The notes: generated from the sequence alone by a model not told the origin. Numbered from the stretch's first letter, positions 1 to 9,166 are shown. The stretch is 64,000 bases of DNA from UBA4802 sp964509195 (GCA_964509195.1 CAZDWJ010000008.1:62001-126000), one strand, 5' to 3'. Translations and numbers: made by a program.

Positions 1-176
1 ATCTGGGTGATAGTTACCGGAGATCCGTCTCGTGCATAGGGAGTATCGCACCACCTGCAGTTGAGATTGCAGCCAGCAAGCCGTATGAAGAGTGAGGGGA
101 AACCAGTGCGGGTTGTTTCGCCCTGCAGGGAATAAAAGATCTCATTGACGCACAGGGTAGTGTTAAATGTGTTCAT
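1..176 (-). CDS. queE: 7-carboxy-7-deazaguanine synthase, N-terminal part (cut by window edge)
   Basis: Reading the minus strand from an ATG at 176 gives 58 codons that run off the window. The protein opens with MNTFNTTLCVNEIFYSLQGE, followed by the radical-SAM cluster CNLNCRWCDT with the C-x3-C-x2-C spacing typical of QueE. QueE is a radical SAM enzyme that turns 6-carboxytetrahydropterin into 7-carboxy-7-deazaguanine in queuosine biosynthesis. The VNEIF-SLQGE opening and the short C-x3-C-x2-C loop are family hallmarks. The ribosome binding site is weak. A TATAAT-like box lies at 206-211 on the minus strand, about 30 nt upstream of the start. The C-terminal part is outside the window. Confidence 0.85.
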   Translation of the reverse strand, partial: MNTFNTTLCVNEIFYSLQGETTRTGFPSLFIRLAGCNLNCRWCDTPYARDGSPVTITQ

Positions 177-496
177 ACAATACTATGCTATTATGCCTAA
201 GATGTATTATATCACTAACTGTCGCACATAATAAAGTGCGTTTGAAAATATTCAATAATAAAAATAAGGACACTTCTAAAAACTAAATTTTAAGAATATT
301 CCTATGAGGACACATAAATGACTAAAAATTGCTTTTTATTGTACATTTTTTAGGATAAAGCAGTTTTTAATTGTGCCCATAAGCTATTAATTGATTTACA
401 ATAAAAAATGGTTGAAATAGAATTGCAAAAATCTGAAAGTAAATGCATATTCTGAAAGTATACAAATGAAATTTATTATCATGAGGTGTTAAAAAT
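177..496. other. Divergent intergenic region between queE and bactofilin gene
   Basis: This 320-bp spacer lies between the divergent queE and bactofilin genes. It holds a possible queE minus-strand -10 box (206-211) and copy A of the dispersed two-hairpin repeat (266-383). The rest is AT-rich. I see no tRNA or open reading frame worth calling. Confidence 0.6.
266..383 (+). repeat. Dispersed two-hairpin repeat, copy A
   Basis: A ~118-bp intergenic element related to copies at 42450-42570 (same strand) and 23360-23476 (opposite strand). Hairpin 1 (about 267-303) has AGGA/TCCT and TTCT/AGAA arms. Hairpin 2 has an outer GGACACA/TGTGCCC stem and an inner stem of 12 pairs, AAAAATTGCTTT with AAAGCAGTTTTT (one G-U). 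The element ends in GTGCCCATAAG. Bactofilin starts 114 bp downstream. No ORF lies inside it. Confidence 0.75.
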
Positions 497-922
497 ATGG
501 CAGGTAAAAGTGATAGCATGAACAGTACTATTGGGGAAGGTTCTGTATTTGAAGGCAAGTTTTACATCAGCGGGTCTCTGCGAATTGATGGGAAATTTGA
601 AGGTGAGATAAAGACAGATGAGGAGCTGGTAGTTGGCGAAACTGGCAAGGTTAAAACAAATATTCATGCCAAGAATGTTGTTGTTGCTGGCACGGTGATT
701 GGGAATATTATTGCTGATGAAGAAGTGAAACTTCTGGAAACTGCGAAGGTGTTAGGTGATATAGAAACGCCCATCCTTACAGTGCAGCGAGGAGTGGTAG
801 CCCATGGCATGGTGACCATTACCGGCGGTCAGAAGAAGGATGTCAAAAAGCTTATAGAAGAATCGTATGCCGGAACACCACAAACACAGGGGTTGTTTGG
901 CAAAAAAGGGTCGGATAAATGA
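497..922 (+). CDS. Bactofilin (polymer-forming cytoskeletal protein)
   Basis: 141 residues. Residues ~12-115 form a run of short beta repeats (GSVFEGKFYISGSLRIDG, then repeated V-G-x-I-x-A turns), the right-handed beta-helix of bactofilins, with a basic/polar tail. Bactofilins polymerise without nucleotides at the inner membrane and position cell-wall enzymes. The start ATG has AGGTG 12 nt upstream. The next gene, 31 nt downstream, is a LysM/M23 peptidase. This pairing is common where bactofilin guides cell-shape hydrolases, so a role in cell shape is likely. Repeat copy A lies upstream. Confidence 0.93.
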   Translation: MAGKSDSMNSTIGEGSVFEGKFYISGSLRIDGKFEGEIKTDEELVVGETGKVKTNIHAKNVVVAGTVIGNIIADEEVKLLETAKVLGDIETPILTVQRGVVAHGMVTITGGQKKDVKKLIEESYAGTPQTQGLFGKKGSDK

Positions 923-953
923 TTAATGATCTTGCTATGCCGATAATTACACT

Positions 954-1961
954 ATGAAACACTGGCAATTACATACAAATTCTTTTGGTAATCTCAGTAT
1001 AACAATTTTATCAGCTGAGATTATTATAATCTACAGAGGTAAAAAAAACACTTTTATTAAAAGTGTACAATTAAAAAAAATTAAACGCGTAGCTGTAGCA
1101 TGTGGAGCTATATGCGGGGCAATGGTTTTGCTGGCAGGAATGGTAGGCTTTAATGATGTGTTTAAATCAGAAGCTGCATGGTATGATGAGATAAAGAAAA
1201 AAGCAATCGCAACTAAAGAATTTGAGGAACCTGATAAAAAACCTGTATTAAAGATTGTAACGCATACCGTAAAACCTGGCGAAACTTTGAGTGAGATTGC
1301 GCGAATGTATGGTGTTTCAATGGATACAATCTGTGGATGTAATAAGTTAGAGTCATATGAGCTTGTACACGTGGGGCAGGTGTTAAAAATACCAAATAAA
1401 GACGGTTTACTTGTGAGAGGACAGCGTGGACAGACACTGCAGATGCTTGCTAAAAAGTATAATGTGGCAATTAATAAAATCATTGAAGAAAATTCAATTG
1501 CTAATCCTGATTTTATTAATATAGGACAGGATATTTTTATTCCTGATGCAAAACCACTGGATATTTTTAAAGGCTTTTTATGGCCTGTGAAAACAAAAAG
1601 TGTAACAAGCGGGTATGGGTGGCGAAAAGATCCTTTCTATGGTGAAAACCAGTTCCACCAAGGTATAGATGTAAGAGCACATTATGAGTGGGTTCGTGCA
1701 AGCAAGTATGGAAGGGTAAGCTATGCAGGGTGGCTTGGTGGGTATGGTAAAGTTGTTGTGGTAACGCATCCTGGGGGGGATAAAACATTATATGGCCATC
1801 TTTCTAAAATAGTTGTTCGTGAGGGGCAATACGTAAAACAGGGTCAGATTATTGCAAAAAGTGGCAACACTGGTAACTCAACAGGTCCACATCTTCACTT
1901 TGAGATTATCCGTAAGGGACAGCACATTAACCCTTATGCCGAATTAAAAAAGAAACATTGA
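954..1961 (+). CDS. Membrane-anchored LysM / M23 peptidase
   Basis: 335 residues. There is one membrane segment at about 46-65, a LysM domain at ~102-146 (KPGETLSEIARMYGVS), a second LysM at ~153-197, and an M23 endopeptidase domain at ~234-330. The zinc ligands are visible: H235 and D239 in HQGID, then H313/H315 in HLHFE, with H282 in YGHL. It is expected to cut peptidoglycan cross-links in the periplasm. The ATG has no clear Shine-Dalgarno, so the ~45-residue cytoplasmic leader may be shorter. It likely shares a transcript with the bactofilin gene, which probably localises it. Confidence 0.92.
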   Translation: MKHWQLHTNSFGNLSITILSAEIIIIYRGKKNTFIKSVQLKKIKRVAVACGAICGAMVLLAGMVGFNDVFKSEAAWYDEIKKKAIATKEFEEPDKKPVLKIVTHTVKPGETLSEIARMYGVSMDTICGCNKLESYELVHVGQVLKIPNKDGLLVRGQRGQTLQMLAKKYNVAINKIIEENSIANPDFINIGQDIFIPDAKPLDIFKGFLWPVKTKSVTSGYGWRKDPFYGENQFHQGIDVRAHYEWVRASKYGRVSYAGWLGGYGKVVVVTHPGGDKTLYGHLSKIVVREGQYVKQGQIIAKSGNTGNSTGPHLHFEIIRKGQHINPYAELKKKH

Positions 1962-1999
1962 GTATATAACAAATAATAATTCATTGACAGGACGTGAAT

Positions 2000-4072
2000 A
2001 TGGCAAAGCTTAATTTTGTATGCGAAATTGGTACCGAAGAAATACCTGCAGGGTACATCCCGCCGGCTATTGAGCAGGTAGAAAAAATTATTACTGATAA
2101 TTTACAATCATATCGTGTTGCATTTAGTGCATGCAATGTATTTGCAACACCACGCCGAATTGCAATTCTAGTATATGATATGGCTGCAACTCAATCAGAA
2201 GATTATGAAGAACTCAAAGGGCCTTCTGTGAAAGCGGCATACGATGATAAAGGAAATCCCACAAAGGCATTAACAGGTTTTCTTGAGGGTAATAAAATTA
2301 AACTGGAAGATACCTATATACATAATACAAATAAGGGTGATTATATCTATGCTAAGCGTAAGGTAGAAGCAAAGCCAACCACAGAAATCATCCCCAAACT
2401 TATTGAAAAGATACTACTGGAAGTAAATTTCCCCAAACGGATGCGTTGGAATGTGAAGCGCGTATCCTTCCCACGACCTGTCAATTACCTTTGTGTGCTT
2501 TTCAATGATGCGGTAGTGCCGTATGTAATTGATGGTATTGCATTTGATAATAAGGTGCGTGGGCATTACATACAACACAATACCATGATACCACTTTCAC
2601 GATGTGAAGACTACATCCCGGTACTGGAAGAAAATGGCGTCATAGTAGATCAAGCTAAACGAAAGGCCATGATACATCAGCAATTGCAACAGGCGGCTAA
2701 AGCATTGAATGGTATTCTTGTTGAAGATGAAGACCTGCTTGACACTGTAACTTTTTTAACTGAGTATCCATACGTGGTGACCTGCAGCTTTGATGAATCA
2801 TTCCTAGCAATACCGGATATAGTACTCATTACTGAGATGAAAGAACATCAGAAATATTTTGCGGTGCGCGATAGCACCGGCGCTCTTTTGCCAAAATTTT
2901 TAGTAGTTTCAAATAATCCTCCCACAGAGCACATCGTTAAAGGGAATCAGCGAGTGATACGGGCACGTTTTACCGATGCGCGCTTTTTCTTTGAGGAAGA
3001 CCGGAAAATACCACTGGCGGGCAGAGTGGATATGCTCAAAAGCATACTCTTTCACAAGGAGTTGGGTTCCATCTACGATAAAGTTGAAAGGATGCAAAAG
3101 ATAGCAAACGTTATCTGTAATGAACTATCGACCGATACACAAACCACTCAGAAGATACAGCGTGCAGTGATGTTAACTAAAACCGACCTCACCACTGCAC
3201 TGGTGTTTGAGTTTACATCACTGCAGGGACAGATTGGCAGGATATATGCGCTGCTTGATGGTGAGTATGCTGAAGTGGCAGATGCAATTGATTTTCAGTA
3301 CAGACCCCGTTTCCATGGTGATGTACTCCCGGAACATATAGTGAGTATAGTAGTATCGCTGGCTGAAAAAATTGATAATATATTTGGTTCATTTTCGGTT
3401 GGCAATATCCCAAAGGGTTCAGCCGATCCTTATGCACTGCGCAGACAGGCCGCAGCAATCGTGGATATGCTGGTTGAACGTAAAATCCATTTAGATCTTG
3501 CAAAGGTGTACAATGCCATTGCTGGTCAGTACAACAATGGAGAAAAGTTAGTAGAGCAGATACTGGATTTCATTAATGGCAGGGCAAAGACATTTTTATA
3601 CCAAATGCAGTTTGCCTTTGACGAGGTCAATGCATGCCTTGCAGTTGGTTGTTATGATTTCTATGAGCTGTATCTCAGGGCACAGAGCATTCATGAATTC
3701 AGGAAGGATAAACGGTTTGGCGATTTACTTATTGCATTCAAACGCATGAATAATATTGTAAATGCCTTTGTGAAGAAAAATCCAGGTTATTTATTTACGT
3801 TTAATCCCGAGGCACTGCTGGTTGATGAGGAAAAGAGATTATATCGCTTTTTCCATGAAAAAGAAAAAACAATAAAAGAATATATTGCAGCAAATAAATA
3901 TAAAGAGTTGTTCCTTTTACTTATTGAGGGCAAAGAAGTTATCGACACATATTTTGATAAGGTAATGGTTATGGATAGCAATACAGCTGTTCGTGACAAC
4001 AGGCTTGGGATGTTGCACTATATTCTGACATTGTTTACAACGCTGATTGATTTTTCTCAGATTCAGGAGTAG
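2000..4072 (+). CDS. glyS: Glycyl-tRNA synthetase beta subunit
   Basis: 690 residues from the ATG at 2000, which has AGGA seven bases upstream. An in-frame GTG at 1994 is less likely because it overlaps the SD spacing. The N-terminus FVCEIGTEEIPAGY is the GlyS signature. GlyS is the tRNA-binding beta half of the alpha2beta2 bacterial glycyl-tRNA synthetase, with the anticodon-binding region in the last ~100 residues. The alpha subunit gene glyQ normally sits directly upstream but is not here. The preceding gene is the M23 peptidase, so glyQ must lie elsewhere in the genome. Confidence 0.95.
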   Translation: MAKLNFVCEIGTEEIPAGYIPPAIEQVEKIITDNLQSYRVAFSACNVFATPRRIAILVYDMAATQSEDYEELKGPSVKAAYDDKGNPTKALTGFLEGNKIKLEDTYIHNTNKGDYIYAKRKVEAKPTTEIIPKLIEKILLEVNFPKRMRWNVKRVSFPRPVNYLCVLFNDAVVPYVIDGIAFDNKVRGHYIQHNTMIPLSRCEDYIPVLEENGVIVDQAKRKAMIHQQLQQAAKALNGILVEDEDLLDTVTFLTEYPYVVTCSFDESFLAIPDIVLITEMKEHQKYFAVRDSTGALLPKFLVVSNNPPTEHIVKGNQRVIRARFTDARFFFEEDRKIPLAGRVDMLKSILFHKELGSIYDKVERMQKIANVICNELSTDTQTTQKIQRAVMLTKTDLTTALVFEFTSLQGQIGRIYALLDGEYAEVADAIDFQYRPRFHGDVLPEHIVSIVVSLAEKIDNIFGSFSVGNIPKGSADPYALRRQAAAIVDMLVERKIHLDLAKVYNAIAGQYNNGEKLVEQILDFINGRAKTFLYQMQFAFDEVNACLAVGCYDFYELYLRAQSIHEFRKDKRFGDLLIAFKRMNNIVNAFVKKNPGYLFTFNPEALLVDEEKRLYRFFHEKEKTIKEYIAANKYKELFLLLIEGKEVIDTYFDKVMVMDSNTAVRDNRLGMLHYILTLFTTLIDFSQIQE

Positions 4073-4075
4073 GAT

Positions 4076-4741
4076 ATGAAAGTGTGTGATGGAGTGTATG
4101 CATATATATGGCGTGGTGTATTTGAAAACAACTGCAATACATTTTATTTCAGTGAGCCTTTCAACATGTTCATAGATCCGGGGCTTGCCAAATATGTAGA
4201 TATGCGCTTTGCGGATATGAAAAAAGATAGAATAGATACTGATGCTATTAGGCATGTAGTGGCCACACACTCACATCCTGATCATTTTGAGGGCTGCCAT
4301 CAGTTTATGGGCAACGGCCCTAAAGTGGCAATGCATAAAGAGGAAATAGCGTTTTTAAATGAAGTTGGCCCACAGTTTTTTGCCATGTTTGGAATGAAGT
4401 TCCCAAAGTTTACTTTTGATATTGAGTTGCAAGAAGGACCATGGAAAATTGGCAATGAAGTGTTGCATGTGTACAAAACTCCAGGGCATTCACCAGGTTC
4501 TGTATGTTTGTACTGGGAATCAAAAAAGGTGCTTGTGTGTGGCGACCTGATATTTAAGGAAAGTGTAGGCAGAACCGATTTCCCTGGAGGCAGCAGCAAG
4601 CTGCTTAAGGAAAGCATACAGCGCATGAGGGAACTGGATATTGAATACTTGCTGCCGGGGCATATGGATATAGTGGTTGGAAAAAACAACATTAAAAAGA
4701 ATTTTGAGCTAATAGAAAAATATATATTTCCGATGCTGTGA
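4076..4741 (+). CDS. MBL-fold metallo-hydrolase (glyoxalase II-like)
   Basis: 221 residues with the metallo-beta-lactamase fold. H65-x-H67-x-D69-H70 in THSHPDH is the bimetal motif, followed by H138 (TPGHSPG), D157 (CGDLIF) and H196 (LLPGH). This pattern is that of small glyoxalase II-like thioesterases, but the substrate cannot be read from sequence. It begins three bases after the glyS stop, with its SD (GGAG) inside the end of glyS, so translation is probably coupled. Its stop is immediately adjacent to the stop of the convergent dipeptidase gene, with no terminator visible. Confidence 0.85.
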   Translation: MKVCDGVYAYIWRGVFENNCNTFYFSEPFNMFIDPGLAKYVDMRFADMKKDRIDTDAIRHVVATHSHPDHFEGCHQFMGNGPKVAMHKEEIAFLNEVGPQFFAMFGMKFPKFTFDIELQEGPWKIGNEVLHVYKTPGHSPGSVCLYWESKKVLVCGDLIFKESVGRTDFPGGSSKLLKESIQRMRELDIEYLLPGHMDIVVGKNNIKKNFELIEKYIFPML

Positions 4742-6073
4742 TTACAAAGTCATCCGTGCTTTTTTGGATTGGCTATTCCAGAAAAGTTTGAATGTGCGCC
4801 TGGTTATAGATGTTGGTGCTGCTTTCAATTCTCTGTCCCAGCGTTCATGAAGTTCTAAAACTTTTTCCACACATTGCTTTGAAAAATCAAAATATTTTTG
4901 ATTGCTGGATGATTTCTTTTTGTGTAATTCATTATCTTTTCTAATAAATTCATCTTCCAGTTCAAGTATAGTTGGGGCGATAGCTCTCATAAAATAATCC
5001 CATTTGAAAATAGCCTGCCGGTGAATTCTTTCGTGCATCCACCAGTAGACATCAGGAGAATAGGTGCTTGTTTCATTAGCAGGTAGATAATCTATTTCTT
5101 TTCCTATAAGGTAAAATGGCATGAAGACACTTGTACACGTACCTGAAGAGCCTGTTGCCCAGAAGACAGGAGTATCTTTGCGTAAATGAGCGACAAACGC
5201 AGCAACTGACTGGCTTGGCCGCGTTGGAGAAAGTGAGGCATGCATACATACGGTTCCCATATCAGTTTTATCGGGAGAAAGGTATTCATGGTCACTTCCA
5301 TGGTCACGCAAAAGTTGAAACATGGTTTGCGGCGTTATGGTACCAGAATAACGCAGTGCACAGCTTGTAGTTCGCGATTGCCTAACAGAACATTTTGAAA
5401 AGTATGTGTAAAACCAGTCAGAGAAGCATTCTTTGAAGTTAAAGGGCTTGCCTTTTTTTAAGTATCCCTTTTTACGTGCATAATCTTCAATGCCTTTAGA
5501 TGAATAGTCAAATTCTTCACCTATTGTCAATCCATTGGAAATACTGCGAATGCCATCTACTTTTATAGCAACCCAGTGTTTGTTTGCAGTTTCAAGAACG
5601 TATGCTTCTTTTGTATCAGCAAAAATGAAAGAGTTATGATAATACAATGTATGTGCCATGCCGGCATTCCCACCCTGGCCATAATGCTGGATAAGTTCAG
5701 TAGAAAGCATTAATGCATCGTATGCTGTTTTACAACGCTCTAACGCAAGGCGCATAATATCCATTCCAAGCAATCCAGTTTTTTCATAGGGTTCTTTTGT
5801 GAATACTGCTTCATTGCCAATGGCAAGTCCGTATTCATTTGCTCCCATTTCGCAGCCCCACATCCAGAATGGAGTGGAGATTAATATCTCATGAGTTGTT
5901 TTAACCTGTGGTATGGAGATATAGGTGCACTGTACGGTGGTATCGTTGCCCCAGTTACGTTTAGCAATATATTTTAACAACTGGGCTTCGTTAGCTTCTC
6001 GGTCACTGTTTTTTGCCAGTATTACACTTCCATCAGCGGTTGCTTTACCAGTTGCAACAATGGTATCACACAT
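4742..6073 (-). CDS. Peptidase C69 / secernin-type Ntn-hydrolase
   Basis: 443 residues beginning MCDTIVATG. The cysteine at position 2 becomes the N-terminal nucleophile after Met removal, as in the C69 dipeptidase/secernin family. The ADGSVILAKNSDRE stretch next to it and the GANEYGLAIGNEAVF region are further family features. There is no signal peptide, so it should be cytoplasmic and act on di- or short peptides. The start has a good SD (AAGGGGAA). The true substrate is unknown. Confidence 0.85.
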   Translation of the reverse strand: MCDTIVATGKATADGSVILAKNSDREANEAQLLKYIAKRNWGNDTTVQCTYISIPQVKTTHEILISTPFWMWGCEMGANEYGLAIGNEAVFTKEPYEKTGLLGMDIMRLALERCKTAYDALMLSTELIQHYGQGGNAGMAHTLYYHNSFIFADTKEAYVLETANKHWVAIKVDGIRSISNGLTIGEEFDYSSKGIEDYARKKGYLKKGKPFNFKECFSDWFYTYFSKCSVRQSRTTSCALRYSGTITPQTMFQLLRDHGSDHEYLSPDKTDMGTVCMHASLSPTRPSQSVAAFVAHLRKDTPVFWATGSSGTCTSVFMPFYLIGKEIDYLPANETSTYSPDVYWWMHERIHRQAIFKWDYFMRAIAPTILELEDEFIRKDNELHKKKSSSNQKYFDFSKQCVEKVLELHERWDRELKAAPTSITRRTFKLFWNSQSKKARMTL

Positions 6074-6170
6074 AGTATTCCCCTTATAGTAAATATATTT
6101 ATTATTTTGATTTTATAACACTCTTGAATAAAAGTCAAAAGAATTTTTAGGTTAATGAGTGTATACAGGA

Positions 6171-6203
6171 ATATACCCCACCTTGTTTGGCAGTGGGGTA
6201 TAT
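6171..6203 (-). terminator. Strong hairpin after the antiporter gene
   Basis: A perfect 11-bp inverted repeat (ATATACCCCAC, 11-nt loop, GTGGGGTATAT) starts 12 nt past the antiporter stop on the minus strand. No T-tract follows, so it may be a 3'-end stabilising hairpin rather than a classical intrinsic terminator. Confidence 0.5.
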
Positions 6204-6214
6204 ACTATAATAAT

Positions 6215-7426
6215 TTAATGATTATTATTAACACCATTCAATCCATCTAATTGTGGAATTTCCTCATCAGCCATAGGTGCTTCAAGCAGGTGTTCTGGCA
6301 AAAAGAATGTGTTTGCGATAAGAGTAGGAACAACAGCACTGGTAATAACAGCTGCTATAAGGAAAGAATACTGTGCTTGATCAATTATATTGTGAGTTAG
6401 TCCAAATAATGCTGCGATTGAACCAAATGTGAGCCCAGTTGACATAAGCAAGGTGTAGTACCAGCGCTCTTTTGTACTTTCTTTGAAAATTCCTATTATT
6501 GGATAAAGCCCAAATATTTTTGTGATAACCTTTCCACCAAAAAGAATTATAAATGGTAAAGGTGCCAAAAAAATTGCCGGTAAACTTACTAAAAAGCCAG
6601 CACGTAAGAAATAAATTGGTGTTAAAAATCCTATAGTCAATGTTCGTAATCGGCGCATGAAAAATTCATCTTTTGCAACACTTGAAGCAAGGACCATCCC
6701 TAATATATAGGCGGGAAGTACAGCCTCACTTCCTGACCATAGTGCTAATGCACCTAATGCAAATAACACAAACAAAATCCACTTGGTTCTGATAGCTGCG
6801 GTTCGGTGGCCATAGATTTTTGTTAGCCGCGCAGTTATTGCCGGCATTGCAAAGAAGGTAACTATCGACACTATTATAAAAATAATTGTTTTGTAGGTAA
6901 ATGGAGAAAAGATGATGCCAAGTGCAATCACCGTCCCCAAATCATTGACAAAACAAGCTCCTAAGATCCCTTTACCGTACTTTGTTTTGTTAAATCCATA
7001 TTCAATCATTACAGCATACACAACAGCCATTGATGTTGTTGACAGGGCTACACCAGCAAGCAAACTTGATTCAAAATTCCAGCCTAAAAGATAGTATGCA
7101 ATTAATGCACTTCCAACAAAAGGTGACAGAAAGCCAATAAAGCCAACGACTGTTACTTCTTTGAATGTATCCCTGATAGTGTGGTAGTCAAGTTCAGCGC
7201 CCGCTAAAAACGTCAGCACCACAGCACCCGTGCTGGCAATAAATTTTATCCAGTCAGAATTTGCCTGCATAAAATCGGGATTAAAATATTTTGCAAATAG
7301 TAAACCTGCTATCGCACCAACAGTTATTTCCATAAGTGCCATTGAAATTTTTAAACGGTTAGCCAATATAGTAGAAATTACAGCAAGGCCAAGCCATACT
7401 GATGCTACTACAAACATAGTAAGCAT
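6215..7426 (-). CDS. CPA2-type cation/proton antiporter (probably fluoride-responsive)
   Basis: 403 residues with about a dozen hydrophobic segments and a short acidic tail. It resembles Kef/NapA-type monovalent cation:proton antiporters (N-terminal half with LANRLKISMALMEITVGAIAG; FLAGAELDYHTI; ACFVNDLGTVIALG, the charged ND pair in the membrane core). I place the start at the ATG at 7426, which has GGAGG five bases upstream. The in-frame ATG at 7438 overlaps that SD. A fluoride riboswitch with a terminator lies directly upstream (7467-7540), and this class is known to control some antiporters. A role in fluoride or ion homeostasis is therefore likely. Confidence 0.85.
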   Translation of the reverse strand: MLTMFVVASVWLGLAVISTILANRLKISMALMEITVGAIAGLLFAKYFNPDFMQANSDWIKFIASTGAVVLTFLAGAELDYHTIRDTFKEVTVVGFIGFLSPFVGSALIAYYLLGWNFESSLLAGVALSTTSMAVVYAVMIEYGFNKTKYGKGILGACFVNDLGTVIALGIIFSPFTYKTIIFIIVSIVTFFAMPAITARLTKIYGHRTAAIRTKWILFVLFALGALALWSGSEAVLPAYILGMVLASSVAKDEFFMRRLRTLTIGFLTPIYFLRAGFLVSLPAIFLAPLPFIILFGGKVITKIFGLYPIIGIFKESTKERWYYTLLMSTGLTFGSIAALFGLTHNIIDQAQYSFLIAAVITSAVVPTLIANTFFLPEHLLEAPMADEEIPQLDGLNGVNNNH

Positions 7427-7466
7427 AACATCCTCCATACATAATTAGTAAAATTTTGGCGCAGGT

Positions 7467-7540
7467 AAAAATAAGAAACCTACTGCCATGCAGTAGGAGC
7501 CATCAGCCGGAAGGCATTCAACGGGGGACCCCATCCCCAG
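7467..7540 (-). promoter_or_regulatory. Fluoride (crcB) riboswitch with overlapping terminator
   Basis: Read on the minus strand. P1 is GGGG (7538-7535) with CCCC (7526-7523), closing an 8-nt loop ATGGGGTC. P2 is GCC-TTCC-GGC (7515-7506). The conserved strand CTGATGGCTCCTACTG runs 7506-7491. The P1 loop GGGGTC (7532-7527) can pair fully with GGCTCC (7501-7496), which is the crcB pseudoknot. The terminator hairpin CCTACTGC-ATG-GCAGTAGG (7497-7479), followed by TTTCTTATTTTT, shares bases 7497-7496 with that pseudoknot. Fluoride binding should therefore block termination and switch the antiporter on. Layout and core bases match the known Thermotoga aptamer. Confidence 0.88.
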
Positions 7541-7616
7541 TTATAGTAGTGCAGCAACTGTTACAGATGGTAACAGTAAAAAGAATAGCACTTTTGTCAA
7601 TAGAATAAAAAATAAT

Positions 7617-9128
7617 TTATGTAGTGCTAGTTTTTTCTGGTATAAAGAAAAATGCCAGCAATACTACCCCGCAAAATGTCAGATAATACCCTGCCCATAC
7701 TGAAGCCTCCGGAAATACGGAAGTAATAAAAAGATAATCCTGATTAATTGCCCACAGTAGAAATAAAAATAGGAAAATTCCTGTAACAAGCTGCAGAATC
7801 TGGAAGATGGAATATTTTTTTTGAATGAGTTTGAATTCACGAATTTTTAATAGTAGTCCTGTTACTAAACGATAAACCTGTAATAGCAGTGTTATAAATG
7901 CAACATACAGTATAACCCATAATGCATATTCTGCATATATAATTTTACTCATCCCAATGGTATCAAACCCAATCCATTTTGACCAATCATTAAGGATATA
8001 CGCAAAGAATGGCCAGCTTCGTTGACTGTTGGTTACTAGTACAATACCGTCACCAGTTTCAGGTAGTGAATGAAAGTGTGTCATCCACCCAGTTCCCTGG
8101 CCGCCATGTGATACAGCTTTTTTATTGTTTTTTGAAAATTCAATAAAATGCCCAAATCCATACCAGGGAAACGCAAAACCATACAAGCCTGGTATTTTTA
8201 TAGTAGGCTGATACATTTTGTGAATAAATTCATTGCTCATTATTTTTAAGCCGATGGTATTGTACTTTGTCGTACCCGCAGTCACAAACAGTGCAATATC
8301 CTCAACAGTTGAAAATAACCCGCCAGCTCCTTTTTCCGGATATACATACTCGGGGATTGCTGTTCCATTAAGAGTATATCCTTTGGGGAATGGGGTATAG
8401 TTGTTATTCCATTTATAGCTTGAATGTTTCATGCCTAAATTGTTTAAAACCTCTTTTTGCATAAAATCAGCAAAGGGCTGTTTTGTTACTTCTTCTATAA
8501 GCAATTCAAGCAGATTAAATCCCGTATTGGAATATGAAAAAATTGAACCCGCTGGTGCTATCATAATTGCATCTTTATAAAGACTTTCTTTTAGTGTTGG
8601 TCGTGCTTCCTCTGGAGAATAACGTACTCCAATAGTACCAAGAGGCAGGCCTGCACTGTGGCTCAATAATTGTCGTATAGTTATTTTTTCAGGGTGGTAT
8701 GCTGAAGGTGGAAATTCCCATGTTTTAAAATATTTTGCAACTGGTTCATCTAAATTTATTTTACCGTTATATGCTAATCTCATTACGCCCCATGTGGTTA
8801 CTGATTTTGAAATTGATTCAACGCGGCATATTGTTCCTACTTTCATAGGGATTTTTTTTTCTTTGTCAGCATATCCGTATGCGTTTGACCATATTATTTT
8901 TCCTTGCTTGATGATCGCAATATTCACTCCAGGAATCTTATATTTTCTCATTAGAAATTTCACCCGATGATCAAGGTGGTGAATGAAATTTTTTTCAGTT
9001 GTATATGATGTTATATGGGGGGAAGTAATCAGATAAAAATTATTTAAAAATATATATACTGCAAGTAGTATTGAAAATGTTATTATCGAAAACAATGCTA
9101 GTGCTCTTTTTTTTATGTGATAGTTCAT
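7617..9128 (-). CDS. Membrane-anchored serine hydrolase (beta-lactamase / PBP fold)
   Basis: 503 residues. An N-terminal membrane segment (~10-30) is followed by a class C beta-lactamase-like domain (~50-395) with S105-x-x-K108 (ESISKSV), Y199-S-N201 (FSYSNTGF) and SHGGQG in place of KTG. Three or four hydrophobic segments follow at ~410-500. This family includes D-aminopeptidases, esterases and PBP-like enzymes, so antibiotic hydrolysis should not be assumed. The catalytic domain most likely faces the periplasm. The stretch between its stop and the riboswitch (7541-7616) holds no gene. Confidence 0.85.
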   Translation of the reverse strand: MNYHIKKRALALFSIITFSILLAVYIFLNNFYLITSPHITSYTTEKNFIHHLDHRVKFLMRKYKIPGVNIAIIKQGKIIWSNAYGYADKEKKIPMKVGTICRVESISKSVTTWGVMRLAYNGKINLDEPVAKYFKTWEFPPSAYHPEKITIRQLLSHSAGLPLGTIGVRYSPEEARPTLKESLYKDAIMIAPAGSIFSYSNTGFNLLELLIEEVTKQPFADFMQKEVLNNLGMKHSSYKWNNNYTPFPKGYTLNGTAIPEYVYPEKGAGGLFSTVEDIALFVTAGTTKYNTIGLKIMSNEFIHKMYQPTIKIPGLYGFAFPWYGFGHFIEFSKNNKKAVSHGGQGTGWMTHFHSLPETGDGIVLVTNSQRSWPFFAYILNDWSKWIGFDTIGMSKIIYAEYALWVILYVAFITLLLQVYRLVTGLLLKIREFKLIQKKYSIFQILQLVTGIFLFLFLLWAINQDYLFITSVFPEASVWAGYYLTFCGVVLLAFFFIPEKTSTT

Positions 9129-9166
9129 GATGACACAGTCCCCCTTTCTATTATTTGCTATAGTGT

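Noticed and set aside
1031..1483. 150-codon ORF antisense to the M23 peptidase
   Set aside because: Cys/Ser/Thr-rich antisense shadow of a clear LysM gene; no SD and no recognisable domain.
7467..7540. c-di-AMP (ydaO) riboswitch for a cation transporter
   Set aside because: The element is too short and lacks ydaO consensus blocks; the crcB core and pseudoknot fit better.
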